The position numbers were made by a program, and so were the translations under genes. From assembly GCF_001420605.1 (NCBI RefSeq), contig NZ_LJIZ01000038.1, positions 186,001-250,000 on the forward strand: a stretch of 64,000 nucleotides of DNA, given 5' to 3'. Source of the DNA: Bacillus sp. FJAT-25509. Its GTDB lineage: Bacteria; Bacillota; Bacilli; Bacillales; Bacillaceae_G. A model generated the notes under the pieces. The model was not told the origin of the DNA. It ran no database searches and saw nothing but the letters and a program-made list of their open reading frames with translations. How positions within the stretch are numbered: the stretch's first letter is position 1; every line of letters begins with the position of its first letter. This document shows positions 53,151-62,071 of this stretch, piece after piece.

Positions 53151-54575
53151 ATGCAAAAACAATTTTATATAGATGGAAGATGGGTTGAAGGGAAAAAACA
53201 TGAAAATCTTGTTGCCCCTCATTCTGGTGAAGTTTTAGCTGAAATACCAATCGCAACGATAGAGAATTTGGAAGAAGCGATCAGAGCGGCTAATAACGCG
53301 AAATCTCAAATGGAAAAGCTCAGCTCATATGAGAGAAGTGTCATTTTAGAGCAATTAGTTGAACAGTTTAAAGAAAATCGGTCAAAACTTGCTGAGATTT
53401 TAGCATTAGAGGCATCCAAACCTCTAAAGGCTGCTCTAGGTGAAATTGATCGAACGATTGCAACTTATAAAATAGCCGCTGAAGAAGCAAAAAGAATATA
53501 TGGGGAAACAATCCCTCTTGATGCAGTAGCAGGAGGTGAAGGTCGAGTCACTTATACAGTCAGAGAGCCAGTTGGGGTAATTGGTGCAATTACTCCGTTT
53601 AATTTCCCGTTTAATTTAGTTGCACATAAAGTAGGTCCAGCAATTGCTGCAGGAAATACAATTGTTTTAAAACCAGCTAGTCAAACTCCACTCTCTGCGA
53701 TTGCATTAGCTGAAATGATTGATAAAACGGATTTACCTAAGGGTGCGTTTAACTTAATTACTGGAAAGGGCTCCGAAATCGGCGATGCTCTAGTAAAACA
53801 TCCTGATGTGAATGCAATTACATTTACTGGCAGTCCTGAAGTAGGCATATCATTAAAAAACAAAGCAGGATTAAAAAAAGTAACATTAGAACTAGGTTCA
53901 AACTCAGCGTTGATCATCGATGAAGATGTGAAGCTAACTGATGAATTAATCAATCGTTGTGTATGGGGAGCCTTTATTTATAACGGCCAAGTATGTATTT
54001 CATTACAAAGAATTTTTGTACACCATACACTTTATAATGAATTCTTATTGAAGATGAAAAATGCTTCCGAATTATTAAACTTAGGTTCGCCATTAGACCT
54101 TCAAACAGATATAAGTGCCCTTATTTCTAAAAAAGATGTTGCTAGAATAGATGAATGGGTTAAGCAATCAATTAAAGATGGAGCTGATCTAGTAACTGGT
54201 GGGGATATAATAGAAGACCGTCTTTATAAACCAACTATTTTAACAAACGTAAAGAATAGCAGTGATGTATCATGTAAGGAAATCTTTGGTCCTGTTGTAG
54301 TCATCAATTCATATGAACATTTTGATGAAGCAATAACTGAAGTAAACAATAGTCGATTTGGATTACAAGCTGGTGTATATACAAATAACTTACAAAGAGC
54401 ATTATATGCTACTAAAAAACTACATGTAGGTGGCGTGCTAGTAAACGATGTCCCTACATTTAGAGTTGATTTAATGCCATACGGTGGAGTAAAAGAAAGC
54501 GGTTATGGAAGGGAAGGCATAAAGTATGCAATACAAGAGATGACTGAAATGAAACTAGTCTCTATTAAACTTTAA
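53151..54575 (+). CDS. Aldehyde dehydrogenase (semialdehyde type), second copy
   Basis: 474 aa paralogue of the protein at 15152. PFNFPFNLVAHKVGPA, FTGSPEVGISL, LELGSNSALIID (catalytic Glu), NGQVCISLQR (catalytic Cys) and VNDVPTFRVDLMPYGGVKES. One base separates it from the aminotransferase stop; AGGTGAAAT serves as ribosome site. It should oxidise the semialdehyde that the aminotransferase makes. Confidence 0.88.
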   Translation: MQKQFYIDGRWVEGKKHENLVAPHSGEVLAEIPIATIENLEEAIRAANNAKSQMEKLSSYERSVILEQLVEQFKENRSKLAEILALEASKPLKAALGEIDRTIATYKIAAEEAKRIYGETIPLDAVAGGEGRVTYTVREPVGVIGAITPFNFPFNLVAHKVGPAIAAGNTIVLKPASQTPLSAIALAEMIDKTDLPKGAFNLITGKGSEIGDALVKHPDVNAITFTGSPEVGISLKNKAGLKKVTLELGSNSALIIDEDVKLTDELINRCVWGAFIYNGQVCISLQRIFVHHTLYNEFLLKMKNASELLNLGSPLDLQTDISALISKKDVARIDEWVKQSIKDGADLVTGGDIIEDRLYKPTILTNVKNSSDVSCKEIFGPVVVINSYEHFDEAITEVNNSRFGLQAGVYTNNLQRALYATKKLHVGGVLVNDVPTFRVDLMPYGGVKESGYGREGIKYAIQEMTEMKLVSIKL

Positions 54576-54690
54576 GACTGATGACAAATGCTCGCTTTCT
54601 TCGTTGCTTCGCCTGCTTACGCGGTGCTCATTACTGTCTAGGTTAACTTCGCTCCTCGAAAGACGAAAGCTTGCAATCAGTCTGATCAAT
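54576..54690. repeat. G+C-richer, REP-like folded intergenic patch
   Basis: After a 300-kb-like A+T-rich background, GCTCGCTTTCTTCGTTGCTT, CGCCTGCTTACGCGGTGCTC and CTTCGCTCCTCGAAAGACGA are strikingly C/G-rich. The patch is bounded by GACTGATGACAAA and TTGCAATCAGTC, whose ends pair (GACTGAT/ATCAGTC), and GCTTTC/GAAAGC pair inside. No coding frame. It may be a repetitive extragenic palindrome of the type scattered in Bacillus genomes. Confidence 0.5.
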
Positions 54691-54719
54691 TGAGTTTGGA
54701 ATTTGTCTTCAAAATGAAA

Positions 54720-54758
54720 GGACTGATCATGTATAAATTTGATCAGTCCTTTTTTTTA
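54720..54758 (+). terminator. Terminator of the second gabT operon
   Basis: GGACTGATCA / TGATCAGTCC perfect 10-bp stem with T8. Confidence 0.9.
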
Positions 54759-54883
54759 TTCTAAAACTTCAGAATTATATGTTATATTTGTATGAGACGA
54801 AGTAAGATGATACTGGTTTAAGTGAATTGTAAAAGTGTTATTAAAAATTAAGTACTTCTATGAGCTTCGAAGGGAGATTAAGT

Positions 54884-55387
54884 ATGGAAATTCGAAAATT
54901 AACAATTGAAGATTTACCTGAGTTTATTCGTTTGAGAAGTGAAGGGTTAACATTATCACCAGAAGCATTCGGAGAAAGCTTAACTGAATATAAGGAAAAA
55001 TCAATTGAACAGCACACAAATAATTTTCCTAAGACTTTCGATAATTTTATTATTGGTGCATTCGACAAAGACGTACTTGTTGGGGTTGCTGGCTTCTACC
55101 AAAAAAGATCTGATAAAATGAAACATAAGGGAACAATTTGGGGAATGTATGTTACACCTGATTATCGTGGTAAGGGTGTAGGGAAAAAAGTTTTAAGTGA
55201 AGCGATTCAGAATGCTATGGAGATTGAAGAAATTTTACAAATTGAATTGGCAGTCATTTCATCAAATGAATCTGCAAAAAGACTTTATGAATCTGTAGGA
55301 TTTGAAAGCTTTGGGACAGAAAAAAGAGCATTATTTGTTAATGGTGAATTTTACGATGAGGATCATATGGCTAAGATTATTAAATAA
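54884..55387 (+). CDS. GNAT N-acetyltransferase
   Basis: 167 aa from ATG 54884 (GAAGGGAGA upstream). GNAT core: GTIWGMYVTPDYRGKGVGKK (about 85-104, acetyl-CoA loop RGKGVG), then IELAVISSNESAKRLYESVG. Single-domain cytosolic acetyltransferase, substrate unknown. Single gene ending in a strong terminator. Confidence 0.87.
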   Translation: MEIRKLTIEDLPEFIRLRSEGLTLSPEAFGESLTEYKEKSIEQHTNNFPKTFDNFIIGAFDKDVLVGVAGFYQKRSDKMKHKGTIWGMYVTPDYRGKGVGKKVLSEAIQNAMEIEEILQIELAVISSNESAKRLYESVGFESFGTEKRALFVNGEFYDEDHMAKIIK

Positions 55388-55395
55388 GAAGAAAG

Positions 55396-55433
55396 AGATG
55401 ATCAAATGGGTGATTTGATCATCTTTTTTTTTT
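55396..55433 (+). terminator. Terminator after the GNAT gene
   Basis: GATGATCAAAT-GGGTG-ATTTGATCATC perfect 11-bp stem and T11. Confidence 0.92.
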
Positions 55434-55464
55434 TCTATTTAAAGTAGATTATTGATTTTCTAAT

Positions 55465-55495
55465 TAAGCTAAATTGCAGGATAGTTTCTAAGGTG
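55465..55495 (+). repeat. Dispersed repeat tail, copy I
   Basis: TTAAGCTAAATTGCAGGATA then GTTTCTAAGG, matching the tail core (CTAAATGGCAGGATAGTT) of copy F with one change. Head and hairpin are absent; the terminator just upstream takes the hairpin position. Confidence 0.5.
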
Positions 55496-55641
55496 TATTA
55501 ATGATAAATTAAAGAACCACATACTATATACGTAGGTTTTGATATAGGTAATTAAGTAGGCGGGTGACTTCAAAAATAATAATAATATTCCAAAAGGATA
55601 TACTATCTTGGTAACGAATTTGCTTTTAAGGAGGAATGCAC

Positions 55642-56739
55642 ATGAAAAACCAAACTATCAACTTACTTCAAATGTCATTTATCTTAATTGGTAGTACTGG
55701 ACTTATTAATCATGTCATTATCATTCCTATGGTTTTGGACGTTTCGGGTCGTGATTCTTGGATTACCATTTTGCTCTCAAGCGGTTCTTTACTATTCTTG
55801 ATACCGATTCTCTACTTTATCCAAAAACGTATGAATGGAGAACAGTTGTTTCAATGGCTTAAGGGGAATTTCGGGAGATTTATTTCTTATCCATTAATAG
55901 CTATGATCCTCCTATACTTATTTTCCTCGGGTGTCGTCCTTTTAAAGGAAACGTTAACCTTTTTATCGTTTTATCTACCGATGACACCTAGAGTATTATT
56001 AGGCGCTACTTTTTCTATTATCTGTTTTTATAATGCAAAGCACGGAATTCAATCCATAGGGTTAACGGCGGGAATCCTTCTCCCAATAGTTATTTTTTTA
56101 GGTTTTTTTGTCATGACTGCGAATTTTCCGCATAAAGACTACACATTTTTAAAACCATTTATCGAACACGGTACTACTCCTGTTATAAAAGGCATGATCT
56201 ATCCAATATCAGGATTTGTAGAGGTTGCTTTTATCCTATTTTTTCATCATCACTTAAATGAAAAAATAAAGGTTACTACTTTGATTTGGATTGGAATCAC
56301 TTTTGTAATCCTTACTCTTGGACCAACGATCGGGGCCATTACAGAGTTTGGTCCATTCGTGGCTGCTAAACAACGATACCCAGCCTTTGAAGAATGGAGG
56401 CTGGTATCAATTGGTCGTTATATTGAACATGTCGACTTTTTATCAGTTTATCAATGGTTCGTTGGAGTTTTCATCCGCTTGTCTCTTCTAACATTTTTAG
56501 CCTCAGATATTCTTCAGGTTAAGAATAAGAAGGTAAATAGTGGAGTGAAACTTTTTTTCCTTGGGTGGGTGACTCTGATTTCCATTTTGTCCATTAATGA
56601 CACGTCTTTTTATTTGTTTTTATCCCGACAATTTTTACCGGGTACTTTTGTATTCATACTCTTGATTCTTATACTTTTAGCCATCCTCTCCATGTTTGTG
56701 AATAAAGAGAATGGAGGAGGTAACACCAATGAAGCGTAA
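55642..56739 (+). CDS. Spore germination receptor B subunit (GerAB family)
   Basis: 365 aa from ATG 55642, seven bases after GGAGG. Ten hydrophobic segments in the APC-like fold of GerAB/GerKB, which sits in the spore inner membrane and forms the germinant-binding pore subunit. Conserved parts include GSTGLINHVIIIP at the start, YPISGFVEVAFILF, and the C-terminal helices. First gene of the operon, overlapping the A subunit gene by 11 bases. Confidence 0.9.
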   Translation: MKNQTINLLQMSFILIGSTGLINHVIIIPMVLDVSGRDSWITILLSSGSLLFLIPILYFIQKRMNGEQLFQWLKGNFGRFISYPLIAMILLYLFSSGVVLLKETLTFLSFYLPMTPRVLLGATFSIICFYNAKHGIQSIGLTAGILLPIVIFLGFFVMTANFPHKDYTFLKPFIEHGTTPVIKGMIYPISGFVEVAFILFFHHHLNEKIKVTTLIWIGITFVILTLGPTIGAITEFGPFVAAKQRYPAFEEWRLVSIGRYIEHVDFLSVYQWFVGVFIRLSLLTFLASDILQVKNKKVNSGVKLFFLGWVTLISILSINDTSFYLFLSRQFLPGTFVFILLILILLAILSMFVNKENGGGNTNEA

Positions 56740-58228
56740 TAATCAACCTGATCAAGATAACATGAAGGTCAAGTGGAATGAAGAAATTTTAAGGGGCTGG
56801 TTTGAAGGAGAGCAAGATGTCCTCTTCCAAAAACATCAAATCGATAGTGGCAAACGTTATTTTTCTATTTTATCTATATATTGTCAAAATCTCATTGACA
56901 TAAAAGAATTGAGAAAAACAATAATGCCTCATCTTCATGAAGTGTTGGAAAATGGATTTTCCGGTGATGGAAAGGATTTGGAGTCAAAACTTGATTTCCC
57001 TATCACTTTCGTTAAATCAGACTTTTCACAGGAAGACCTCGCCCAAAAAATTTATGAAGGAGAAGTTCTCTTTTTCCTCACTGCTTCTAGGCTGGTTTTT
57101 TCCATCAAACTAGCGATGATACCAGCAAGATCTGTAGAATCACCTAGTACGGAAGTGACACTAAGAGGTGGAAGGGACGGTTTTGTAGAAGAAATTCAAA
57201 CCAATATTGGATTAATACGAAAAAGATTGAAAACAAGCTCCCTTACTTATGAAGAATTTGTTATTGGAACTAGAAGTAAAACCAGGGTTGCAGTTCTTTT
57301 TTTGAAAGATGTTATTTCACAGGATGTTTTAGAACAAGTACGATCCAAATTAAATAATATTAAAGTCGATGGGATTGTTTCATCTGATCAAATTGAAGAA
57401 CTTATTACAGACCGGCCTTTCAGTCTCTTCCCGTTATTAGAATATACGGGACGACCTGATTATGCTGTAAATTGCCTACTTTATGGACGTTTTGTTTTAT
57501 TAGTGGAAGGCTCTCCAACTGCATCTATTGGACCAGTTACTCTTGTGTTTTTCGTTAATAATGCAGAGGATCAGCATTCGTCAGCCCCTTTTGCAAGCTT
57601 AGGAAGAGTACTAAGGATCTTCAGCTTAATTATAGCTGTTTTTCTACCAGGATTTTGGATTGCTTTAGTCGCTTATCATCCGGATCAAATACCCTACACA
57701 TTGTTGGCAACACTAGCTTTGTCAAGAGAGGGAGTTCCATTCCCTACTACATTAGAGGGATTTTTAATGATTTTTTTATTTGAGTTACTGAGAGAGGCAG
57801 GTCTTAGAATCCCTACTACTGTTGGTCAGACGTTATCCGTAGTAGGTGGGTTAATTATTGGGCAAGCTGCCATCAGCGCAGGATTGGCTTCTCCTGGTAT
57901 TGTCGTAATGATGGCTATTTCTGTGGTTTCGACATTTACTTTGATTAACCAGTCGCTTTCGGGAACATTAAGTATTCTCCGATATTTTGTCTATCTACTA
58001 TCAAGCTTACTTGGAATAACAGGGCTTATATTTTCTGTTTTTATTATTTGTATTCATCTTGTGAATTTACGCTCTTTCGGGGTTCCATTTATGGCTCCCT
58101 ACTCTCCATTTGTACCAACTAGTTTGATCCCTGCAACAATCCGAATTCGTTTTAGAAATATGATCAGGAGACCGAAAGAGATTCATACGAACGATAGCAC
58201 GAAACAAAAGGATGAGGAAAAAGGATGA
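56729..58228 (+). CDS. Spore germination receptor A subunit (GerAA family)
   Basis: 499 aa from ATG 56729 after GGAGGAGGTAA. A soluble N-terminal part (about 1-240) with PARSVESPSTEVTLRGGRDG then FVE, the family's best-known stretch, TRSKTRVAVLFLKDVI and RPFSLFPLLEYTGRPDYAVN. Four to five membrane helices follow (about 290-460), with a proline-rich end. GerAA subunits form pentameric ion channels. The stop overlaps the C subunit start by 4 bases. Confidence 0.93.
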   Translation: MKRNNQPDQDNMKVKWNEEILRGWFEGEQDVLFQKHQIDSGKRYFSILSIYCQNLIDIKELRKTIMPHLHEVLENGFSGDGKDLESKLDFPITFVKSDFSQEDLAQKIYEGEVLFFLTASRLVFSIKLAMIPARSVESPSTEVTLRGGRDGFVEEIQTNIGLIRKRLKTSSLTYEEFVIGTRSKTRVAVLFLKDVISQDVLEQVRSKLNNIKVDGIVSSDQIEELITDRPFSLFPLLEYTGRPDYAVNCLLYGRFVLLVEGSPTASIGPVTLVFFVNNAEDQHSSAPFASLGRVLRIFSLIIAVFLPGFWIALVAYHPDQIPYTLLATLALSREGVPFPTTLEGFLMIFLFELLREAGLRIPTTVGQTLSVVGGLIIGQAAISAGLASPGIVVMMAISVVSTFTLINQSLSGTLSILRYFVYLLSSLLGITGLIFSVFIICIHLVNLRSFGVPFMAPYSPFVPTSLIPATIRIRFRNMIRRPKEIHTNDSTKQKDEEKG

Positions 58229-59397
58229 GGAAAAAATTTTTTCAAAAAAAACTTCTTATATTATTTCCATCTATTTTTCTGTTAACAGGCTGTTGGGACA
58301 CAAGAGAAGTTGAGCATGTATGGTACATAAATGCCTTAGGAGTTGACTTTAAAAATAATCAATACGTGCTCTATCCTCAATTTATCAATTTTTCTACTTT
58401 TGCAAAACAAGAAACCACTATGCGGACACCACAGCCAATTTTTATTGGAAAAGGAACAGGGGAGATTTTAGACCATTCAGCGTTCGATTTTTATAAATCG
58501 ACTCAACAAAGGGTCTCTTGGGAACACATTAATACAGTCGTATTCTCTGAGAATATATTAAAACATGGAGATATTCGACAAATTGATGAATTCTTTGCTC
58601 GTTTCTTTCAGTTTAGGAATACAATGTGGGTATTTGGAACAAAGGAACCAATTGAGGATGTTTTGGCAACTGGAACCATCTTAAATCTTTCACCCCTTTA
58701 TACGGTGAGGGATATCCCAAATGAAATGACAAAAAACTATTCTCTTTTTAGTCCCTTGATATTTTACAAATTTCGTGCTTATTTTTATGAGCCTGCGATG
58801 ACCACACAAATACCATTCTTATCGATCACAAAAAAATGGAAATCAGACAAAGATGATTTCCCATTATTAAAATATAGCGGGTCGGCTTTTGTAGCTTCAA
58901 AGCGCTACCAAGGGTATTTGTCTGAGAAAGACTTATCAGGTTTAAAATGGACGGGCAAGACCTTCACCCGAGCACCGATCCTATTAAAAAAAGATGGGGA
59001 GCCCGTTACAGAAATCGTATTGAAAAAACCAAAAATCAAAACAGTAGCCTACATAAAAAACCACGAACCGCATTTTCGAATGCAGATTCGCGTAGAAGGA
59101 GATATTTTTCAGGTAGTAAAATATTTGCCTATGAAAACAGTAAAACAAATAGCTGAAAATACATTTAAAAAGGAAGTTGAAGAAACATACAAAAATGGGA
59201 TTAATAAAGGAATTGATGTTTATCAGCTTTCACAAACACTTTATCGAAATAATTTAAAAGACTGGAAAAAATTTGAAAAAAACGGAGTTATCCCGCTTTC
59301 GTCGTCATCCTTAGATGTTGAGGTAAAGGTGCAAATTTTGACAAGCGGCCAATGGAAGTCCACCAATTTACAGAAGCCATACTCACGAGAAGAATAA
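58225..59397 (+). CDS. Spore germination receptor C subunit, lipoprotein (Ger(x)C family)
   Basis: 390 aa. Lipobox LLTGC with Cys23 after a basic/hydrophobic signal, then the family start WDTREVEHVWYINALGVD. C-terminal domain with NGINKGIDVYQLSQTLYR-like sequence typical of GerAC. Lipid-anchored on the outer face of the spore inner membrane. Closes the B-A-C operon; no clear terminator immediately after it, but two hairpins follow at 59462 and 59514. Confidence 0.92.
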   Translation: MRKKFFQKKLLILFPSIFLLTGCWDTREVEHVWYINALGVDFKNNQYVLYPQFINFSTFAKQETTMRTPQPIFIGKGTGEILDHSAFDFYKSTQQRVSWEHINTVVFSENILKHGDIRQIDEFFARFFQFRNTMWVFGTKEPIEDVLATGTILNLSPLYTVRDIPNEMTKNYSLFSPLIFYKFRAYFYEPAMTTQIPFLSITKKWKSDKDDFPLLKYSGSAFVASKRYQGYLSEKDLSGLKWTGKTFTRAPILLKKDGEPVTEIVLKKPKIKTVAYIKNHEPHFRMQIRVEGDIFQVVKYLPMKTVKQIAENTFKKEVEETYKNGINKGIDVYQLSQTLYRNNLKDWKKFEKNGVIPLSSSSLDVEVKVQILTSGQWKSTNLQKPYSREE

Positions 59398-59461
59398 TTG
59401 GGCTAATTAATTTGATGTTACATTTATCCATTTTGAAAATCGAATAATAAATTTAAACTTA

Positions 59462-59480
59462 CATGAATCATAGATTCATG
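59462..59480. other. Perfect 8-bp stem-loop after gerC
   Basis: CATGAATC-ATA-GATTCATG. No T run on either side, so not a standard terminator; it may protect the 3' end or act with the following repeat. Confidence 0.4.
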
Positions 59481-59488
59481 GTTGACTA

Positions 59489-59560
59489 ACGCACGCTTTA
59501 GATGAACAGGAAGATCGACATAAAAGTCGATTTTTTTGTTGAGCTAAATGGCAGTTAAGG
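59489..59560 (+). repeat. Dispersed repeat, copy G
   Basis: Head ACGCACGCTTTAGATGAACA; hairpin ATCGAC/GTCGAT with T7; tail GTTGAGCTAAATGGCAGTTA. Hairpin and tail match copy F (9807) closely although 50 kb away. It lies after the germination operon. The rest of the gap to 59788 has no gene. Confidence 0.65.
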
Positions 59561-59788
59561 GTGATACTTTGGTAGCAGCCTCTCCTCCATCGGCATTACT
59601 ACTCGACTAGTTGCATAAGAAGCCGAGCATTTTTGTGGCTTATAAATTTCCAATCACAAACACTTTACGAAGTATCCTTTACCCTTTAATTATTTAACAA
59701 CTCTATCTATTCTAATTTTTCTTACAATAATTACCATTTTGGTTTAAAATTATGTTAATTAGATTTTAAACTTGAAGGGATGATGAAA

Positions 59789-60118
59789 TTGAAAAAGCTT
59801 ATTTTTGCAATCATTACACTAGGATTTCTGTTTGGACTTACATGGATTGTTTCAGATTTTATGCATGGTAAAATGATTGACTATGCGTTTTTTGTTGGAT
59901 TGGTAGTAACGATCATTATCCGATTTTTCACGAGTAGCGGCGGATATGCATCCAATAGTCTTAATTTAAGTACTCAAACACAGACGGGTATTAAAGTAAC
60001 GGGTGAGAATGCAAGTCCTTTTACAGTTTTTCAAAAATCATTTTCATTACTGGTGTCTTTTACTTTTACAATCGTTTCTTTACTCATTACACTAGCTTAT
60101 TACTGGAAAGAATTTTGA
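59789..60118 (+). CDS. Small three-helix membrane protein, unknown (possibly DUF3899-like)
   Basis: 109 aa from TTG 59789, nine bases after AAGGG; ATGs at 59780 and 59783 are too close to the site. Hydrophobic segments at about 3-20, 28-45 and 82-105, with a polar stretch SSGGYASNSLNLSTQTQTG between. Layout resembles DUF3899, but I am not certain. It starts 26 bases upstream of an ABC permease pair and may belong with it. Confidence 0.6.
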   Translation: MKKLIFAIITLGFLFGLTWIVSDFMHGKMIDYAFFVGLVVTIIIRFFTSSGGYASNSLNLSTQTQTGIKVTGENASPFTVFQKSFSLLVSFTFTIVSLLITLAYYWKEF

Positions 60119-60143
60119 AATAAAGGAGTGAGATTAAGTTCAA

Positions 60144-61022
60144 ATGAGCATACGCTTTTATCTAAGGAAAAAATTCTACCAATTACTATTTACAATCATT
60201 TTGATGGGAATCATTGTAGCATTTTCAGCTAGCTTACATACGTCAAAAGTTGGACTATTTCATTCAGTTTTAGAACAAATTAAAATCTTTGGTCATAACT
60301 TTCTTCATTTAAACGAAATGACGATACAAGTGGGTATATCCTCAACAGAAGCACCATTATGGGGCTATCTAAAACAACCGTATGTCTATTCGTTTAGCAT
60401 TCTATCAACTTCTTTTATCTGTATATTTACGCTAGGAATCTTGTTTTCGTATGGAACCTATCTGTTATCACCACAGATGCGAAAAGTCGTCAAAGAATGC
60501 TTATTTCTCTTACAAAGTATTCCAGATGTAATGTTTATTTTCGCAGTTCAATTATTCATCATTTGGTTGTATAAAAAAACGAATATCCTGATAGTCGATC
60601 CCGTTGCTGGTTTTGAGAACATTTATGTATTACCGATACTTGTCGTGTCCGTTTTACCTGGAATTATGTTATTTCAAATGACGTTTTTAGCTATCGAGGA
60701 AGAAAGTAAAAAGACATATGTCGAATTTGCAAAAGCAAAAGGGTTATCCAATGGGTGGATTCTCTTGAGGCATATTCTACGAAATGTAGTTGTAACGCTA
60801 TTTTCCAATTCACACTTTTTATTTTGGATACTCATTTCAAATTTATTAGTTGTTGAATTATTATTTAATATCCATGGTTACTTTAAATTACTATATACTG
60901 TATCAAATACGCCTGATGTATTTTTCGTCTGCTTAATCGTTTTATTTCTGCCATTCTTCTTTATTGAAGCGGTTTTTAATCTTGTCGCAATAAAAGTAAC
61001 TGGAAAGGAGCAATCTCAATGA
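60144..61022 (+). CDS. Dpp/Opp-type ABC transporter permease 1
   Basis: 292 aa, six helices, binding-protein-dependent permease (BPD_transp_1). The cytoplasmic EAA loop reads FAKAKGLSNGWILLRHIL (about 195-212), where the ATPase would dock. It is DppB/OppB-like but with a divergent periplasmic loop. AAAGGAG lies 15 bases before the ATG, a long spacing; a stop in frame prevents an earlier start. Overlaps the next gene by ATGA. No ATPase or solute-binding gene is nearby. Confidence 0.82.
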   Translation: MSIRFYLRKKFYQLLFTIILMGIIVAFSASLHTSKVGLFHSVLEQIKIFGHNFLHLNEMTIQVGISSTEAPLWGYLKQPYVYSFSILSTSFICIFTLGILFSYGTYLLSPQMRKVVKECLFLLQSIPDVMFIFAVQLFIIWLYKKTNILIVDPVAGFENIYVLPILVVSVLPGIMLFQMTFLAIEEESKKTYVEFAKAKGLSNGWILLRHILRNVVVTLFSNSHFLFWILISNLLVVELLFNIHGYFKLLYTVSNTPDVFFVCLIVLFLPFFFIEAVFNLVAIKVTGKEQSQ

Positions 61023-62038
61023 ATAAGAGTTGGAAAAGGCTACCATTCCTTTTTTCATTACTTTTTCTAGTCGGTTTGGTTATTTTCAGCTTTCTTTATA
61101 CACTTGTATTGAAAGATCACATAAAAGATCCACCAGTCCTTTTGTATGATGGAAATGGGAATATTACAAAGGCTCGACCATTTCCTCCTAGTTTTGATTT
61201 TCCATTTGGTGTCGATCGTTTTGGTCATAATCTATTTTGGTCAGTAATAGACGGTGCTAAATATACAATATTAATTGGGTTGAGTGTAAGTTTACTACGT
61301 GTTGGTTTAAGTGTTTGTTTTGGAATTATTTATGGTATCTATTTGCAAAAAATGCGACAATTTTTCACAACATTTGAACGTGCATTCCGATTTATACCAG
61401 CTATTCTACTGGTCTTGTTGTTCTTTGATGTAAATTTATTTGGTAATTCGACAAAAGGTTTTTCCTATATTGCTTCAATCGTCATTTGGTTGACAATTGT
61501 TGCATTGCCATCACTCGTCCATGTAGTAGGAAATGAAGTCATTCACTTTAACAGGGAAGATTTCATTACAGCGTCTAGAGCCATAGGTGCGACCAAATTT
61601 CGAATTATTCGAAAACATGTAATGCCATTTCTACGTACTAGAGCATTACTCATGATTGTTCAGCAAATGATAAGTGTATTGCTATTACTTGTTCATTTGG
61701 GAATAGTCCGAGTATTTGTAGGTGGTAGGCATATAATTCAGATCGACTCTGTTAGGACAGTTATTTTTCCTGCCACATACGAATGGTCTGCGTTAATTGG
61801 TGTTTCCTACCAAGAGTTAATGCTCGATCAATGGATTGTCTTTGGACCGAGCATCGCATTTATTCTGACATTGTTGGCTTGTAATGTGATGAAAAGGATG
61901 TTGGAGGGTACTGAAGAAAAGGTTGTGGTCCCAATAGTTGGCAAAACACACAAAAAAGAAATTAAACAGCTAAAGAAATCGAACTTTACTTTTGCTGAAG
62001 CCGTGGTAATTAATAAGGACATTAAAGAGTTTCAGTAA
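61019..62038 (+). CDS. Dpp/Opp-type ABC transporter permease 2
   Basis: 339 aa, DppC/OppC-like. FPFGVDRFGHNLFWSVIDGA (about 63-82) matches the OppC N-terminal signature (GTDxxGRDxxSR) in weakened form, and the EAA loop is SRAIGATKFRIIRKHVMP (about 186-203). Forms a permease heterodimer with the gene before it. A strong terminator follows, so the operon ends without an ATPase. Confidence 0.82.
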   Translation: MNKSWKRLPFLFSLLFLVGLVIFSFLYTLVLKDHIKDPPVLLYDGNGNITKARPFPPSFDFPFGVDRFGHNLFWSVIDGAKYTILIGLSVSLLRVGLSVCFGIIYGIYLQKMRQFFTTFERAFRFIPAILLVLLFFDVNLFGNSTKGFSYIASIVIWLTIVALPSLVHVVGNEVIHFNREDFITASRAIGATKFRIIRKHVMPFLRTRALLMIVQQMISVLLLLVHLGIVRVFVGGRHIIQIDSVRTVIFPATYEWSALIGVSYQELMLDQWIVFGPSIAFILTLLACNVMKRMLEGTEEKVVVPIVGKTHKKEIKQLKKSNFTFAEAVVINKDIKEFQ

Positions 62039-62043
62039 AAAAT

Positions 62044-62071
62044 AAAAGGAACTTCGACCGAAGTTCCTTTT
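62044..62071 (+). terminator. Terminator after the permease pair
   Basis: AAAGGAACTTCGACCGAAGT followed by TCCTTTT: an almost perfect inverted repeat with a tight loop. Confidence 0.88.
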
